Both the position numbers and the translations under genes were made by a program. Positions 8,669 to 18,935 of a DNA stretch of 64,000 nt are shown one piece after another. Origin of the DNA: Actinomycetota bacterium. Lineage in GTDB: Bacteria; Actinomycetota; Thermoleophilia; Solirubrobacterales; Solirubrobacteraceae. Below the pieces are notes generated by a model that saw nothing but the letters and a program-made list of their open reading frames with translations, did not search any database and was not told where the DNA came from. The DNA lies in assembly GCA_005885515.1 (NCBI GenBank), contig VAWK01000019.1, positions 38,832 to 102,831 of the forward strand. The letters run 5' to 3'. Position 1 is the first letter of the stretch. The number at the start of each line of letters is the position of its first letter.

Positions 8669-9967
8669 GTGTCCGAGCCCAGCAATGATCATCTGAACCG
8701 CCCGCTGTCCGAGGTGGATCCTGAGATCGCCGAAGTGCTCCAGCGGGAGCTGGAGCGAGAGCAGCGCACGCTCGGCCTGATCGCCTCCGAGAACTTCGCG
8801 CCGCGGGCGGTGCTCGAATGTCAGGGCTCGGTGCTGACGAACAAGTATGCCGAGGGCTATCCGGGCCGCCGCTACTACGGCGGCTGCGAGTGGGTGGACG
8901 TGTCTGAGCAGCTGGCGATCGACCGCGCCAAGGCGCTGTTCGGCGCAGAGCACGCCAACGTGCAGCCGCACTCCGGAGCGCAGGCCAACACGGCGGTGTA
9001 TCACGCGCTGCTGGAGCCCGGCGACACGATCATGGGGCTGTCGCTGGCGCACGGCGGCCACCTCACGCACGGGATGAAGGTCAACGTGTCGGGCCGCCTG
9101 TATGACATCGCCGCCTACGAGGTCGACCCGCACACGAGCCTGATCGACATGGACGCGGTGACGCGGCTCGCGCGCGAGCGCAGGCCGAAGCTGCTGCTGG
9201 CGGGCTGGTCGGCGTATCCGCGCCGGCTCGACTTCGCGCGCTTCCGCGAGATCGCCGACGAAGTGGGCGCCGTGCTGATGGTGGACATGGCGCACTTCGC
9301 CGGGCTGGTGGCCGCGGGGCTGCACCCGAACCCGCTCGCCTACGGGGCGGACGTGGTCACGACGACGACGCACAAGACGCTCGGCGGCCCGCGCGCGGGG
9401 GCGATCCTGTGCAAGGCCGAGCTGGCCAAGAAGATCGACTCGGCGGTGTTCCCCGGCCAGCAGGGCGGTCCGCTCGAGCACGTGATCGCGGCCAAGGCGG
9501 TCGCCTTCAAGCTGGCCGCGGGCGAGCCGTTCGCCGAGCGCCAGCGGCGCTCGGTCGCCGGAGCCCAGGCGCTGGCGGCGCAGCTGCTCGGAGCCGGCCA
9601 CGGTGTCAACGTGCTCACCGGCGGCACCGACGTGCACCTGATCCTGGTCGACCTGCGCGAGAGCGAGCCGGAGCTCACGGGCAAGCAGGCGGAGGACCGG
9701 CTTGCGGAGATCGACATCGCGGTGAACCGCAACGCGGTCCCGTTTGACCCGCGCCCGCCGATGCAGGCGTCGGGACTGCGCATCGGCACGCCGGGGCTGG
9801 CCTCGCGCGGGCTGCGGCTGGAGGACTTCGAGGAGGTCGGCAGGATCCTGGCGAGCGCGCTGACGCCCGAATACGACTCGCGCGCGCCCGAGCTTCAGGC
9901 GCGCGTCGGCGCGATCGTCGAGCGCTACCCGGTGTATGAGGAGCTCGGCGCCCACGCGCCCGCGTAG
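8669..9967 (+). CDS. glyA: Serine hydroxymethyltransferase
   Basis: [41 protein letters not shown]...[20 protein letters not shown] start with AAGGAGG SD. Confidence 0.98.
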   Translation: MSEPSNDHLNRPLSEVDPEIAEVLQRELEREQRTLGLIASENFAPRAVLECQGSVLTNKYAEGYPGRRYYGGCEWVDVSEQLAIDRAKALFGAEHANVQPHSGAQANTAVYHALLEPGDTIMGLSLAHGGHLTHGMKVNVSGRLYDIAAYEVDPHTSLIDMDAVTRLARERRPKLLLAGWSAYPRRLDFARFREIADEVGAVLMVDMAHFAGLVAAGLHPNPLAYGADVVTTTTHKTLGGPRAGAILCKAELAKKIDSAVFPGQQGGPLEHVIAAKAVAFKLAAGEPFAERQRRSVAGAQALAAQLLGAGHGVNVLTGGTDVHLILVDLRESEPELTGKQAEDRLAEIDIAVNRNAVPFDPRPPMQASGLRIGTPGLASRGLRLEDFEEVGRILASALTPEYDSRAPELQARVGAIVERYPVYEELGAHAPA

Positions 9968-10094
9968 GGCAGGCGCCCAGGCGCCCGCGTAGGGAGAGCG
10001 CGAGCCACGCGCGACCGCGTCCAGCGCGGCGGGCGCACCTAGCGGCGGCCCGCTCCGCTTACGACGACGGTGCCTGCGATGCTTAGCGCACTCG

Positions 10095-11426
10095 ATGTCG
10101 CATCCCAGCGAGCTCGACGCCGTCTTTACCTTCCTTACCGCCGCGATCGTGGCCGCGTTGCTGACGCCGCTCACGATGCGGATCGCGACCGCCGTGGGCG
10201 CGATCGACGAGCCGCGCGAGCGCGGCCTGTCTGACCGCCCGACGCCGCTGCTGGGCGGGCTCGCGATCTTCGCCGGCGTGCTCGCGGCGGGGCTGATCTG
10301 GCTGCCGGCCGGTTTCGGCAAGGACGGGCAGCTGTGGCACGGCGTGCTGCTTGCCGCCGCGGTGATCACGCTCGTGGGCGCGCTCGATGATCGCTTCGAG
10401 CTGCCCCCCATCGTGAAGCTGGCGGGCCAGCTCGTGGCGGCGGTGATCGTGGTGCACTTCGGCGTGGCGGTGAAGGCGATCACGCTGCCGTTTGCGGGCA
10501 CGCTTCACTTCCCGAACGCGGGCGTCACCAACGCCGGTCCGATCCTCACGGTGATCGGCCTGGTGCTGATGATGAACGTGGTCAACTTCTCCGACGGCGT
10601 CGACGGGCTGGCGGCGGGCGTGTGCGTGATCATCGCCGCGGCGATGGCGGTGATCGCGTTCGACCTGCACCGCGGGCAGCCGGGCGTGCTGGCGGCGCTG
10701 ACGGCCGGCGCCGCGCTGGGCTTCCTGCTCTTCAACTTCCCGCCGGCGTCGAGCTTCATGGGCGACTGTGGCGCCAACCTGCTCGGGCTGCTGATGGGCT
10801 GCATCACCGTCGAGGCGGCCGTGAAGACGGCGGCGGTGGTCTCGTTCGTGCTGCCGCTGATCCTGCTCGCGGTGCCGTTCCTGGATACCACCTTCGTGGT
10901 CCTGAAGCGGCTGAAGTACAGGCAGCCGATCTACCGTCCCGACAGCGAGCACTTCCACCATCGCATGGCCCGCATCGGCTTCTCGAGCCGGCGCACGATC
11001 GGCTACCTGTACGCGTGGACGCTGATGCTGGCCGGGCTCGCGCTGGCCCTGCGGTTCGTTCCCTACAGCGACCACAAAGGGCACCTCGACACCGGCTGGA
11101 CGCTCGTGATCGTCGCGCTCGGCCTGGTCGCGGTGGCCGCGAGCGTCTATCTGGTGTACGTGCTCGAGATCCTCAAGTTCAGGCACCTGGCGGCCGTGCA
11201 CCTGCGCCGTCTGCGGCCCGACGCCTCCGCTGCGGAGATCGAGCGCGGCGTGGCCGAAGACCTGGAAACGGGCGAATTCCGCACCGTGTCGTTCGACGAG
11301 GACGGCCGCGCCTCAGCGGTGCGGGCTGAGCAGCGGTTCGGCGAACGGCAGGTGGATGACGATCGCGTAGGCGCAGAACACCAGCGTGGCGGCGCGCAGG
11401 CGCCGGTCGCCGCTGACCGCCGCTAG
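10095..11426 (+). CDS. Undecaprenyl-phosphate sugar-1-phosphate transferase (WecA/TagO/MraY family)
   Basis: DRPTPLLGGLAIF, NVVNFSDGVDGLAAG, MGDCGANLLGLLMG, DSEHFHHRMARIGFS motifs. Confidence 0.93.
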   Translation: MSHPSELDAVFTFLTAAIVAALLTPLTMRIATAVGAIDEPRERGLSDRPTPLLGGLAIFAGVLAAGLIWLPAGFGKDGQLWHGVLLAAAVITLVGALDDRFELPPIVKLAGQLVAAVIVVHFGVAVKAITLPFAGTLHFPNAGVTNAGPILTVIGLVLMMNVVNFSDGVDGLAAGVCVIIAAAMAVIAFDLHRGQPGVLAALTAGAALGFLLFNFPPASSFMGDCGANLLGLLMGCITVEAAVKTAAVVSFVLPLILLAVPFLDTTFVVLKRLKYRQPIYRPDSEHFHHRMARIGFSSRRTIGYLYAWTLMLAGLALALRFVPYSDHKGHLDTGWTLVIVALGLVAVAASVYLVYVLEILKFRHLAAVHLRRLRPDASAAEIERGVAEDLETGEFRTVSFDEDGRASAVRAEQRFGERQVDDDRVGAEHQRGGAQAPVAADRR

Positions 11427-12713
11427 CGGCAGCGCCCAGATCACGTACCAAGGCAAAAGCCAGGCGGTCGAGGCGAGCAGCCCTAGCGTGGCCCAGCCCG
11501 CGGCCGCGCGCCAGTCTGCGCCGCGCGCGGTGCGCCACAGCGCGCCTGCCAGCAGCGCGGCAAACGCGCCCAGGAAGAGCTCGCGCCACCAGCTGGGCGT
11601 GCCGCTGAGGCCCACCAGCCGCGCGGTCTCGGCGGGGACGCTGTGCACCGCCACGAGCTGCTGCTGCTCGTCGATGGCGCCGAGGAAGCCGAGCGCGTGT
11701 TCGCCGAAGCCGAGCAGCGCGACCGCCGCAAGCGCCGCCAGGCTGAGCCCGGCGCTGGCTGCCGCGCGCAGGCGCTCGCGGCGACGGGCCGGCCCGAGCA
11801 GCAGGAACGCGAGCGTCAGTCCCGCCGTGACCTTCACGCCAACGCCCGCGACCAGCGCGGCGGCGCCGGCGCGAAAGCGCGCGCTCGCGCCGGCGGTCAG
11901 CGCCAGCGCGGCCGCCAGCGCCAGCAGCAGCAGCGTGTCGTTGTGGGCACCCCCGACGGCCAGCTCGAGCAGCACGGGGTTCAGGCCCACGAACGCGGCC
12001 GCCCAGGCGGGCGAGCCACCCAGCCGGGCGCGCGCGCGCGCGGTCAGCGCCACCGCGCCGAGGCTGCAGAGCGCGGCCAGCGCCTTGAACGCCCACAGAC
12101 CGCCCGCGACGCCCAGCGGAACCGTTGCGTAGCTCGCCAGCGTGAACAGCGGTCCGTAGGGGGAGTGCTTAAACGGCCAGCCCAAGAACGGGAACATGGC
12201 GTCGGATGGCGCTTCAGCGGTCAGATGCGTATAGGGGTCGAGGCCGTGCAGGGCGCCGAGGCGCGCGTAGCCGAGATAGCCGAACACGTCCTGGGAGATG
12301 AGCGGCGGCCCGAGCAACAAGGCCACGTGCGCCGCCACGATCGCCGCCACGATCGCGCGCACCTGCAGCCGCCGCGCGCACGCGAGCACCATGAGGTAGC
12401 CCGCGCACATGAGCAGCGTGAACGCCTGAAAGCCGCCGCGACCGATGCTGAAGTCAAGCCCCCGCAGCGGCCCGGCTAGCCAGCCCGGCCAGCCGCCGCT
12501 GCGGGCGGGCACGAGCACAGAGGGCTTGGCGGCCGTCCCCGCCGCCAGCAGGAAGGCGCTCGCCACCACCGCCACCAGGCCCGCGTTCCCGACCGCCCGC
12601 GCGGGCCAGCCCGGCCGAACGCGGATCACCGCACGCACGCCGGCGCGGCGGTCGCTGCCCGGCGCCGTCGGCGCGCCGAGGCGCGCCCGGCGCGATCCGG
12701 TGGCCGCCTGCAT
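11313..12713 (-). CDS. Polytopic membrane glycosyltransferase (GT87/polyprenol-phosphate mannosyltransferase-like)
   Basis: Multi-TM protein; GPPLISQDVFGYLGYARLGALHGLDPYTH, HSPYGPLFTLASY, GLNPVLLELAVGGAHNDTLLLL. Confidence 0.8.
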   Translation of the reverse strand: MQAATGSRRARLGAPTAPGSDRRAGVRAVIRVRPGWPARAVGNAGLVAVVASAFLLAAGTAAKPSVLVPARSGGWPGWLAGPLRGLDFSIGRGGFQAFTLLMCAGYLMVLACARRLQVRAIVAAIVAAHVALLLGPPLISQDVFGYLGYARLGALHGLDPYTHLTAEAPSDAMFPFLGWPFKHSPYGPLFTLASYATVPLGVAGGLWAFKALAALCSLGAVALTARARARLGGSPAWAAAFVGLNPVLLELAVGGAHNDTLLLLALAAALALTAGASARFRAGAAALVAGVGVKVTAGLTLAFLLLGPARRRERLRAAASAGLSLAALAAVALLGFGEHALGFLGAIDEQQQLVAVHSVPAETARLVGLSGTPSWWRELFLGAFAALLAGALWRTARGADWRAAAGWATLGLLASTAWLLPWYVIWALPLAAVSGDRRLRAATLVFCAYAIVIHLPFAEPLLSPHR

Positions 12714-12852
12714 CGGCCCATTCTTACCTCTGCTGCCCCCGCCGGTATGCTTGCGCTCCTAGACTGTGGCCGCAGTCGGGTGGCGCGCGTTGCAGGTACC
12801 GACTGGATGCTCGCTTGCGTCCGCGGCCGTGGCACGCGCAGTCTGACCAGCA

Positions 12853-14883
12853 ATGCGACGCCCCCATCGCACACTCAGCTCAGGCCGGGCCGGCCGCCGG
12901 TCGCGCACCGGGGAGGGGGCGCTCCACCGGCAGGGGCCAGAGAGTCCGCCGGGCCGGCGCGTGCTGATCCTGTCCGCCGACGTCGGCGAGGGTCACGCGG
13001 CCGCGGCGCGGACGCTCGCGCGGCAGATCGAAGAGTCGCCGCACCCGGCGCAGGTGACGGTGATCGACGGCCTGCGGGCGATGGGCCACGTGCTCAGGCC
13101 GGTGGTCGAGGACGGCTACCGCATCCAGCTGCGCTTCGTGCCGTGGACGTACACGATCGTGTACTGGCTGCTCAATCGCGTGCTCCCGATGCGGGCCTTC
13201 ACGCGCTGGCTGCTGTGCGTGTTCGGGTCGCGTCCGCTGGCGCGCGCGATCGCCCGCCACGACCCCGACGTGGTCGTGTCCACATATCCGGCGGTGACGG
13301 TCGTGCTGGCGCGGCTACGCCGCACGGGCGCCGTCGGCTGTCCGACGGTGGCGACGATCACGGACCTGACCGGCCTGTTCTTCTGGGCCCAGCGCGGCAT
13401 CGACATGCACATGGTGATGTACGGGCAGTCGCTGCCCTCGGTCGAGCGCATCGCGGGCCGCGGCAGCGCGCGCCTGGTGCGCCCGCTGATCTCGGCGGAG
13501 TTCCTGCGGGCGCGCTGCCCGCTTGCCGCCCGGCGCGCGCTGGGCCTGCCGGAGCAGGGCCGCTTGGTGGTCGTCTCCGGAGGCGGCTGGGGCGTGGGGG
13601 ACATCACGGGCGCCGTGCGCGAGTTCACCGCGGTGCCGGAGGTGAGCAGCATCGTGTGCCTGACCGGCCGCAACGAGCAGCTCGCGGGCAAACTGCGCCG
13701 GGCCTTCGTGGAGGTCCCGCGCGTGCACGTGTATGGCTTCACCGACAAGATGCCCGAGGTGCTGGCCGCGGCGGACGTGCTCGTGCACTCGACCGGCGGC
13801 GTGACGTGCCTGGAGGCGATGGCGGCGGGCACGCCGGTCGTCTCCTACGGGCTGCCCGTGGGGCACGCGCGCGTGAACACGCGCGCGATGGCGGCGCTGG
13901 ACCTGGTGCGGCTGGCGAAGGACACGAGCGAGCTGCGCGAGCAGGTCCGGGCGAGCTTCGCCGGCGACGGCGGCGCGCCGGACCGAGGCGGCGGCGCGCA
14001 GATCCTGCCCAAGGACGCCGCGGCCGCCGATGTGGTGCTGGCGGCGCCCCGACGCGTGCGCCCGATTCCCAGGTGGCGGCTGCGCGCGGCCGCGCTGGCC
14101 ACGCAGCTCGCGCTGCTGCTGGGCGCGGGCACGTGGATGATGTCCACCGACGAGGTCACCGCCCTGGCCACCCGCATCCTGCACGTGCGTCCGCTGACGC
14201 AGGTCAAGACCGACCGCCCCGAGGTGGGCGTGATCGTGCGCATGCCGTCGCGGGCGGTGCCCGCGGTGGCGGCGCTGCTTGCCAGCCGCGGAACGCACGT
14301 GTCGTTCACCGACGACGGTCGCGTGCCGGCCGTGGAGACGGTGGCGACGCTGCGCTCGCTGGGCGATGAAATGCTGCCGGAGGTGCCCAACTCCGCCCCC
14401 CTGCGCTGGGTGCGGACGCGCTCGGTGCTGCATTCGCAGGCGCGCGTGCTCGGCCTGCACAAGCGCTTCTACTACCTGCAGCCGCGCGGTGGGCTGTCGG
14501 TCGGCCAGCTGGTGCTCGCGCGCACCGCCGGCGCCACCCCGGTGTGCGGCTCGGAGCGCTTCAGCGCGATCGGCGGGCTGCCTCAGCGCCCCACGCGTGC
14601 GGGCGATGTCTTGGTCGTGGAACTGGACGGCTCCATCGCCTCGGTCGCCGGGCTCGAGCGGATCGTCGCCCGGCTGGCGGGCGACGGGCTCAGCGCCGAG
14701 CCGCTGGGCTGGCTCACGCGCTCGCCCGCCATCAGCGCCAGCAGCAGCGGCGAGCGCACGAGCAGCGCCGCGCCGGCAACCAGCAGGGCGAGCGATGCGA
14801 CCAGCGGCACGCCACCGAGTGGCGTCGAGGCGAAGCTCTCGCCCAGCAGCAGCGGCGCGAGCACCACCGGCACGACCGTCTGA
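12853..14883 (+). CDS. MGDG synthase/MurG-like glycosyltransferase fused via a TM segment to a degenerate NodB-like domain
   Basis: N-term: [44 protein letters not shown] around [21 protein letters not shown]-term [32 protein letters not shown]...[18 protein letters not shown]...DVLVVELDG. Confidence 0.8.
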   Translation: MRRPHRTLSSGRAGRRSRTGEGALHRQGPESPPGRRVLILSADVGEGHAAAARTLARQIEESPHPAQVTVIDGLRAMGHVLRPVVEDGYRIQLRFVPWTYTIVYWLLNRVLPMRAFTRWLLCVFGSRPLARAIARHDPDVVVSTYPAVTVVLARLRRTGAVGCPTVATITDLTGLFFWAQRGIDMHMVMYGQSLPSVERIAGRGSARLVRPLISAEFLRARCPLAARRALGLPEQGRLVVVSGGGWGVGDITGAVREFTAVPEVSSIVCLTGRNEQLAGKLRRAFVEVPRVHVYGFTDKMPEVLAAADVLVHSTGGVTCLEAMAAGTPVVSYGLPVGHARVNTRAMAALDLVRLAKDTSELREQVRASFAGDGGAPDRGGGAQILPKDAAAADVVLAAPRRVRPIPRWRLRAAALATQLALLLGAGTWMMSTDEVTALATRILHVRPLTQVKTDRPEVGVIVRMPSRAVPAVAALLASRGTHVSFTDDGRVPAVETVATLRSLGDEMLPEVPNSAPLRWVRTRSVLHSQARVLGLHKRFYYLQPRGGLSVGQLVLARTAGATPVCGSERFSAIGGLPQRPTRAGDVLVVELDGSIASVAGLERIVARLAGDGLSAEPLGWLTRSPAISASSSGERTSSAAPATSRASDATSGTPPSGVEAKLSPSSSGASTTGTTV

Positions 14884-15578
14884 GTGACGAACACGACCGG
14901 CGCCACCTGGATCGCCGGGCGCGACTGCAGGCTGCTCATCTCGCTGAGCACGCCGACCCCGGAGGCCGCGGCCGTTGACAGCGCCCAGGCTGCGGCCGGC
15001 ACGAGGTGGTGCTGAGCGAGGTCATCGGAAGCGAGCTTGGTCGCCACGCCGCTCCACGCAAACGCCAGCCCCGCTCCGACCATTGTCACCGCGGCGGGCG
15101 AATGGCGCAGCAAGTGCAGCACGTACGGCAGCAGGCTCGCGCAGCCGAGGCCCAGGAGCACGAGCGTGATCGTGAGCTGCTGGGAGGTGTGAGCGGTGCT
15201 GCGCGGTGGGGCGGCGAGCGCAACGCCGGTCACGCCGATCGCGATCGCGAGCACGCACGCATACTCGTAGCGCCCGGCGTGCTCGCCCAGCATTCGCTGC
15301 CCCAGCAGCATCAGTACCAGCAGACCGGCGGCGAGCGCCGGCTGCACGACCACCAGCGGAGCCAGCAGCAGGGCCACGACTTGCAGCGGGAAGCCGAGGA
15401 TCGAAAGGCCGGTGCCGAGCAGCCACCGCGCCCGCCTGATCAGGCCGCGGGCGAGCTCCAGGCGCAGGTGCGCCTCGTGCGGCGCCTCCCTGGCGTCCAT
15501 GGCCTGGAGCGCTATCCCTAGGCTGTAGAGGGTCGACGCGCCTACGGCGGCTGCGATTCCCAGCACCAGATCGACCAT
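14583..15578 (-). CDS. DMT/EamA-like multi-TM transporter
   Basis: Polytopic 331-aa protein [25 protein letters not shown]...; C-terminal about 45 aa are low complexity over the convergent gene. Confidence 0.7.
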   Translation of the reverse strand: MVDLVLGIAAAVGASTLYSLGIALQAMDAREAPHEAHLRLELARGLIRRARWLLGTGLSILGFPLQVVALLLAPLVVVQPALAAGLLVLMLLGQRMLGEHAGRYEYACVLAIAIGVTGVALAAPPRSTAHTSQQLTITLVLLGLGCASLLPYVLHLLRHSPAAVTMVGAGLAFAWSGVATKLASDDLAQHHLVPAAAWALSTAAASGVGVLSEMSSLQSRPAIQVAPVVFVTQTVVPVVLAPLLLGESFASTPLGGVPLVASLALLVAGAALLVRSPLLLALMAGERVSQPSGSALSPSPASRATIRSSPATEAMEPSSSTTKTSPARVGR

Positions 15579-16296
15579 GTCCAGCCCCGATCATCGCATT
15601 CCCGCCCCCCGCCTCCTGGGCGGGCTGGCCTCGCTGGCGCTCGCGAGCTACGCGCTACCGGCGCTCGCCGGGGCGTGGCCGCCGCTGCGGCGGCCGCTGG
15701 GGATCGAGGACCGCACCGCCAGCGGACGCGGCTACGCGCTGACATTCGATGACGGCCCCCACCCGCTCGGCACCCCGGCGGTGCTCGAGATCCTCGCGCG
15801 CGCGGGCGTCACGGCGACGTTCTTCCTGGTCGGCGAGCAGGTGGCGCGCGATCGCTCGCTGGCGGGCGAGGTCGTCGCCGCCGGCCACCAGGTGGGGCTG
15901 CACTGCCACCGCCACCGCAACCTGCTGCGCCTATCCCCGCCGCAGGTGCGAGAGGACCTCGCGCGCGCCGAGGCGATCATCGCCGATGCCACCGGACGGC
16001 GCCCGCGCATCTACCGCCCGCCCTACGGGGTGCTCAACGCCTGCGCCCTGCGCCTGGCCCGAAGGCGTGGCTGGCGCACGCTGCTGTGGAGCCACTGGGG
16101 CCGGGACTGGGAGGCCCGCGCGACCCCCGCCTCGATCGCAGCACGCGCCACCGATGGCGCCGGCGAGGGCGCGGTGCTGCTGCTGCACGACGCCGACGAC
16201 TACGGGGCGGCTGGCTCGTGGCGGCGCACCGCGGCCGCGCTACCGCAGATCATCGACACGCTCGCGCAGCGCGGCCTTCGCGCGGTCGCGGCGTAG
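15577..16296 (+). CDS. Polysaccharide deacetylase (NodB family)
   Basis: YALTFDDGPHPLGTPAVLEILARAGVTATFFLVGEQ...GLHCHRHRNLL...YRPPYGVLNA. Confidence 0.94.
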   Translation: MSSPDHRIPAPRLLGGLASLALASYALPALAGAWPPLRRPLGIEDRTASGRGYALTFDDGPHPLGTPAVLEILARAGVTATFFLVGEQVARDRSLAGEVVAAGHQVGLHCHRHRNLLRLSPPQVREDLARAEAIIADATGRRPRIYRPPYGVLNACALRLARRRGWRTLLWSHWGRDWEARATPASIAARATDGAGEGAVLLLHDADDYGAAGSWRRTAAALPQIIDTLAQRGLRAVAA

Positions 16297-16308
16297 CGCG
16301 GCAGGCGT

Positions 16309-17277
16309 TTGGAGCGGTTCTCCGGGGCGGCGGATAAGATCGCGTACTTGTCCGTCGCGATCCCGACAAGCCGCGGGGGCTCGCGCGCGCACGCTCGTCC
16401 CGGCGCGACGGCGCCGACGCGCCTGCGCCCCCGCTGGTGGGCGGAGCTGCTCACGATTGCGTGGCTCGCGTGGGTGTACGACGCGATCACCAACCTCGCC
16501 CACCTGCGCCTGCACACCGCGCTCGCCAACGCGCGCGGGGTGCTGCACCTCGAGCAGTCGCTGCACCTGAACCCCGAGCTGACGCTCGACCGCTGGCTTG
16601 CCCATCATCACACGCTCGGCGCGATCCTGGCGGACTACTACGACAACGCCCACTGGGGGCTCACGCTGGGGCTGCTGGGATGGCTGTGGTGGCGACGCGG
16701 GGATCTGTACCGGCCGCTTCGCAACTCGCTCGTGCTCGTGAACGTGATCGGCTTCGTGGTGTTCTGGCGCTGCCCGGTCGCACCGCCGCGGATGCTGTCC
16801 GGCTTCACCGACGTGATCTCCTCCGCGCCCGCGTTCGGCCCCAACTTCCACGGCGGCGCGCTGGCGTCGCACGCGAACGAGCTCGCGGCGATGCCTTCCC
16901 TGCACATGGCCTGGGCGGCGTGGTGCGCGCTTGTCTTGTGGCGGCTGTCTGAGCGGCGCGCGGTGCGCGCGCTGGCGCTGGTGTATCCGTGCGTGACCGG
17001 GTTCGCGGTGCTCGCCACCGGCAACCACTTCGTGCTCGACCTTCTCGCCGGCGTCGCGACGCTTGCGCTGGCGCTGCTCGTGCTGGCCGCGCCGGCGGCG
17101 CTCCGCGCGGCATGGCTGCGCTCAGCGGCTGCCCGCCGCCGCTGGCTCGGCCGCCTGGACCACCGCCGCCGCCAGCTCGGCGAACGCGCCGCCGCGCCCG
17201 CGTACCGCCCCGGCCTAAGCGCCACGCGCGGCGCGACCTCGGCGCTGCGCGCCGAGGTCGAATCGGTCGGTGACTAG
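16309..17277 (+). CDS. PAP2 superfamily membrane phosphatase/inositolphosphotransferase-like
   Basis: FWRCPVAPPRML...AAMPSLHMAWAAW...ATGNHFVLDLLAG. Confidence 0.85.
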   Translation: MERFSGAADKIAYLSVAIPTSRGGSRAHARPGATAPTRLRPRWWAELLTIAWLAWVYDAITNLAHLRLHTALANARGVLHLEQSLHLNPELTLDRWLAHHHTLGAILADYYDNAHWGLTLGLLGWLWWRRGDLYRPLRNSLVLVNVIGFVVFWRCPVAPPRMLSGFTDVISSAPAFGPNFHGGALASHANELAAMPSLHMAWAAWCALVLWRLSERRAVRALALVYPCVTGFAVLATGNHFVLDLLAGVATLALALLVLAAPAALRAAWLRSAAARRRWLGRLDHRRRQLGERAAAPAYRPGLSATRGATSALRAEVESVGD

Positions 17278-17380
17278 TAGCGGCTCGAGCCGGCCCGCGG
17301 GCTGCGCGGGCGCCGCGCTTCTGCGAGCGCAAAAACGGCCGAGATCGGCTTATCCACGGCCCGTAGCGCATGTCACAAAG

Positions 17381-17409
17381 TTGTTACGAAGTCCGCGATC
17401 AGGTAGACT
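17381..17409 (+). promoter_or_regulatory. Putative sigma70-type promoter for the ATP synthase operon
   Basis: TTGTTA-N17-TAGACT in the AT-richer intergenic region before the atpI-like gene. Confidence 0.45.
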
Positions 17410-17502
17410 AGATGCGCCGCCCGAGAGGCGAACAAACCCTCAGTCTTGGTCCGCCGCGGGAGCGCGTGCGGACTTTCGCGTCTATAGGGTGCCGGTATCC
17501 CC

Positions 17503-17940
17503 ATGCCTGATCTCGACGCCAATCTTCACTCCAATCGTCTCGCCGGAGTCCGAACCGGAGGCGGCGTCGGGCCCGCAGACGTGCTTGCCGTCCTGCGCAA
17601 TCTCGACTTGGTGTTGCTCCCTGTCGGCGTCGCGCTCGCGCTGGCGCTCGGGGCACCCGCGTTCGGGGTGCTCGTCGGCGCGGGAGGGTGGCTCCTTCAG
17701 CGCGCCTTGGCGCTCCTCGACCGCAGGCTGATCGTCAAAGCGGCGGAGCCGGGCTCGCGACTCGGGCTGAACTTCGTCGACGCGTTCGCCCGCATCTGGC
17801 TGCTCGCCGGCGCGATCGTCGCCGCGGGCGCGATCGGCGGCCGCAGCGACGGCCTCGCCGCGGCGGTTTTGATCTTTGGCGCCTACTCGCTGGCGTTCGC
17901 CGTGCGCCTGGCGAGGGGACGGTCGGGAGGGCCGGGCTGA
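17503..17940 (+). CDS. ATP synthase subunit I-like membrane protein
   Basis: Small multi-TM protein directly upstream of and overlapping atpB. Confidence 0.65.
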   Translation: MPDLDANLHSNRLAGVRTGGGVGPADVLAVLRNLDLVLLPVGVALALALGAPAFGVLVGAGGWLLQRALALLDRRLIVKAAEPGSRLGLNFVDAFARIWLLAGAIVAAGAIGGRSDGLAAAVLIFGAYSLAFAVRLARGRSGGPG

Positions 17941-18914
17941 TGAGTGCCGTCGCAGGGGCGCCGCCGATCGCACCCGGCGTGGGCGGAACGCCGCCCGCCG
18001 AGAAGCATGGGATGAGCACCAAACGCAAGATCGGCTTGTCGGTCTTCGGCGTGTGGTTCGGCGGCATCGTGCTGTTCGTGATCCTGTTCGGCGTCACCGC
18101 GCACAAGGCGCCCGACGTCGCCAGCAGCGCCTTCTCCCCGGTTGACGAGTTCAGGCTCGACACCTGGTTCAAGGCCGGCCCGGTCGCGTTCAACAAGGGC
18201 GTGCTGTACCTGCTTCTGACCACCGGGATCACGCTCGGGGTCATGTTCTACATCGCCAGGCGCCTGCAGCAGCGCCCCGGGCGCCTGCAGGTCGCGGTGG
18301 AGATGTTCTACGACCTCGCGCGCCGCATGTCGAGGGAAAACCTCGACCAGCGCATGGAGCGCAAATACTTCCCGCTGATCGCAACGATCTTCGTGTTTAT
18401 CCTCGTCTCGAACCTGATCGGCTACATCCCGCTGCCCGTCAACTCCGGCTCGACGTTCAAGGTCTTCGGAGCGCATATCCCGTCGCTACAGATCTACGCA
18501 GCCGACACGAATGTGGCGTTCCCGCTGATCCTCGCGCTGAGCGTGTTCGTCCTGTTCACCTACGAGGGGGTCAAGCACCACGGCCCGATCGGATACGTGA
18601 AAAGCCTCATGCCGGGAGGAGTCAAAGGACCGATCGTGGGACTGATATTCCCGATCGAGATCCTCTCGAACTTCCTGCGCCTGATCTCGCTCACGGTTCG
18701 GCTGTGGGCGAACCTGCTCGCGGGCCACCTGCTAATCGCGTTCATGGGCGGCGAGCTCGGCGTGCTCGTCGGGCTCCAGCTCGTGTCCTGGGTGCTGCTC
18801 CCGTTCGGCGTCGCGATCTTCATCTTCGAGGCGGTGCTGATCGCGGGCCTCCAGGCTTTCATCTTTGCCATCTTGACCGCCATCTACATCGGCGGGGCGG
18901 TCGAGAGTCACTAG
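17940..18914 (+). CDS. atpB: F0F1 ATP synthase subunit A
   Basis: LISLTVRLWANLLAGHLLIAFMGG...FEAVLIAGLQAFIFAILTAIYIGGAVESH. Confidence 0.96.
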   Translation: MSAVAGAPPIAPGVGGTPPAEKHGMSTKRKIGLSVFGVWFGGIVLFVILFGVTAHKAPDVASSAFSPVDEFRLDTWFKAGPVAFNKGVLYLLLTTGITLGVMFYIARRLQQRPGRLQVAVEMFYDLARRMSRENLDQRMERKYFPLIATIFVFILVSNLIGYIPLPVNSGSTFKVFGAHIPSLQIYAADTNVAFPLILALSVFVLFTYEGVKHHGPIGYVKSLMPGGVKGPIVGLIFPIEILSNFLRLISLTVRLWANLLAGHLLIAFMGGELGVLVGLQLVSWVLLPFGVAIFIFEAVLIAGLQAFIFAILTAIYIGGAVESH

Positions 18915-18935
18915 AAAAAGACAAGGAGCTTGACG

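Noticed and set aside
8546-10501. 651-aa antisense ORF over glyA and the start of the WecA-like gene
   Set aside because: Composition-driven open frame in high-GC DNA; the opposite strand encodes unambiguous SHMT and the antisense product shows no domain.
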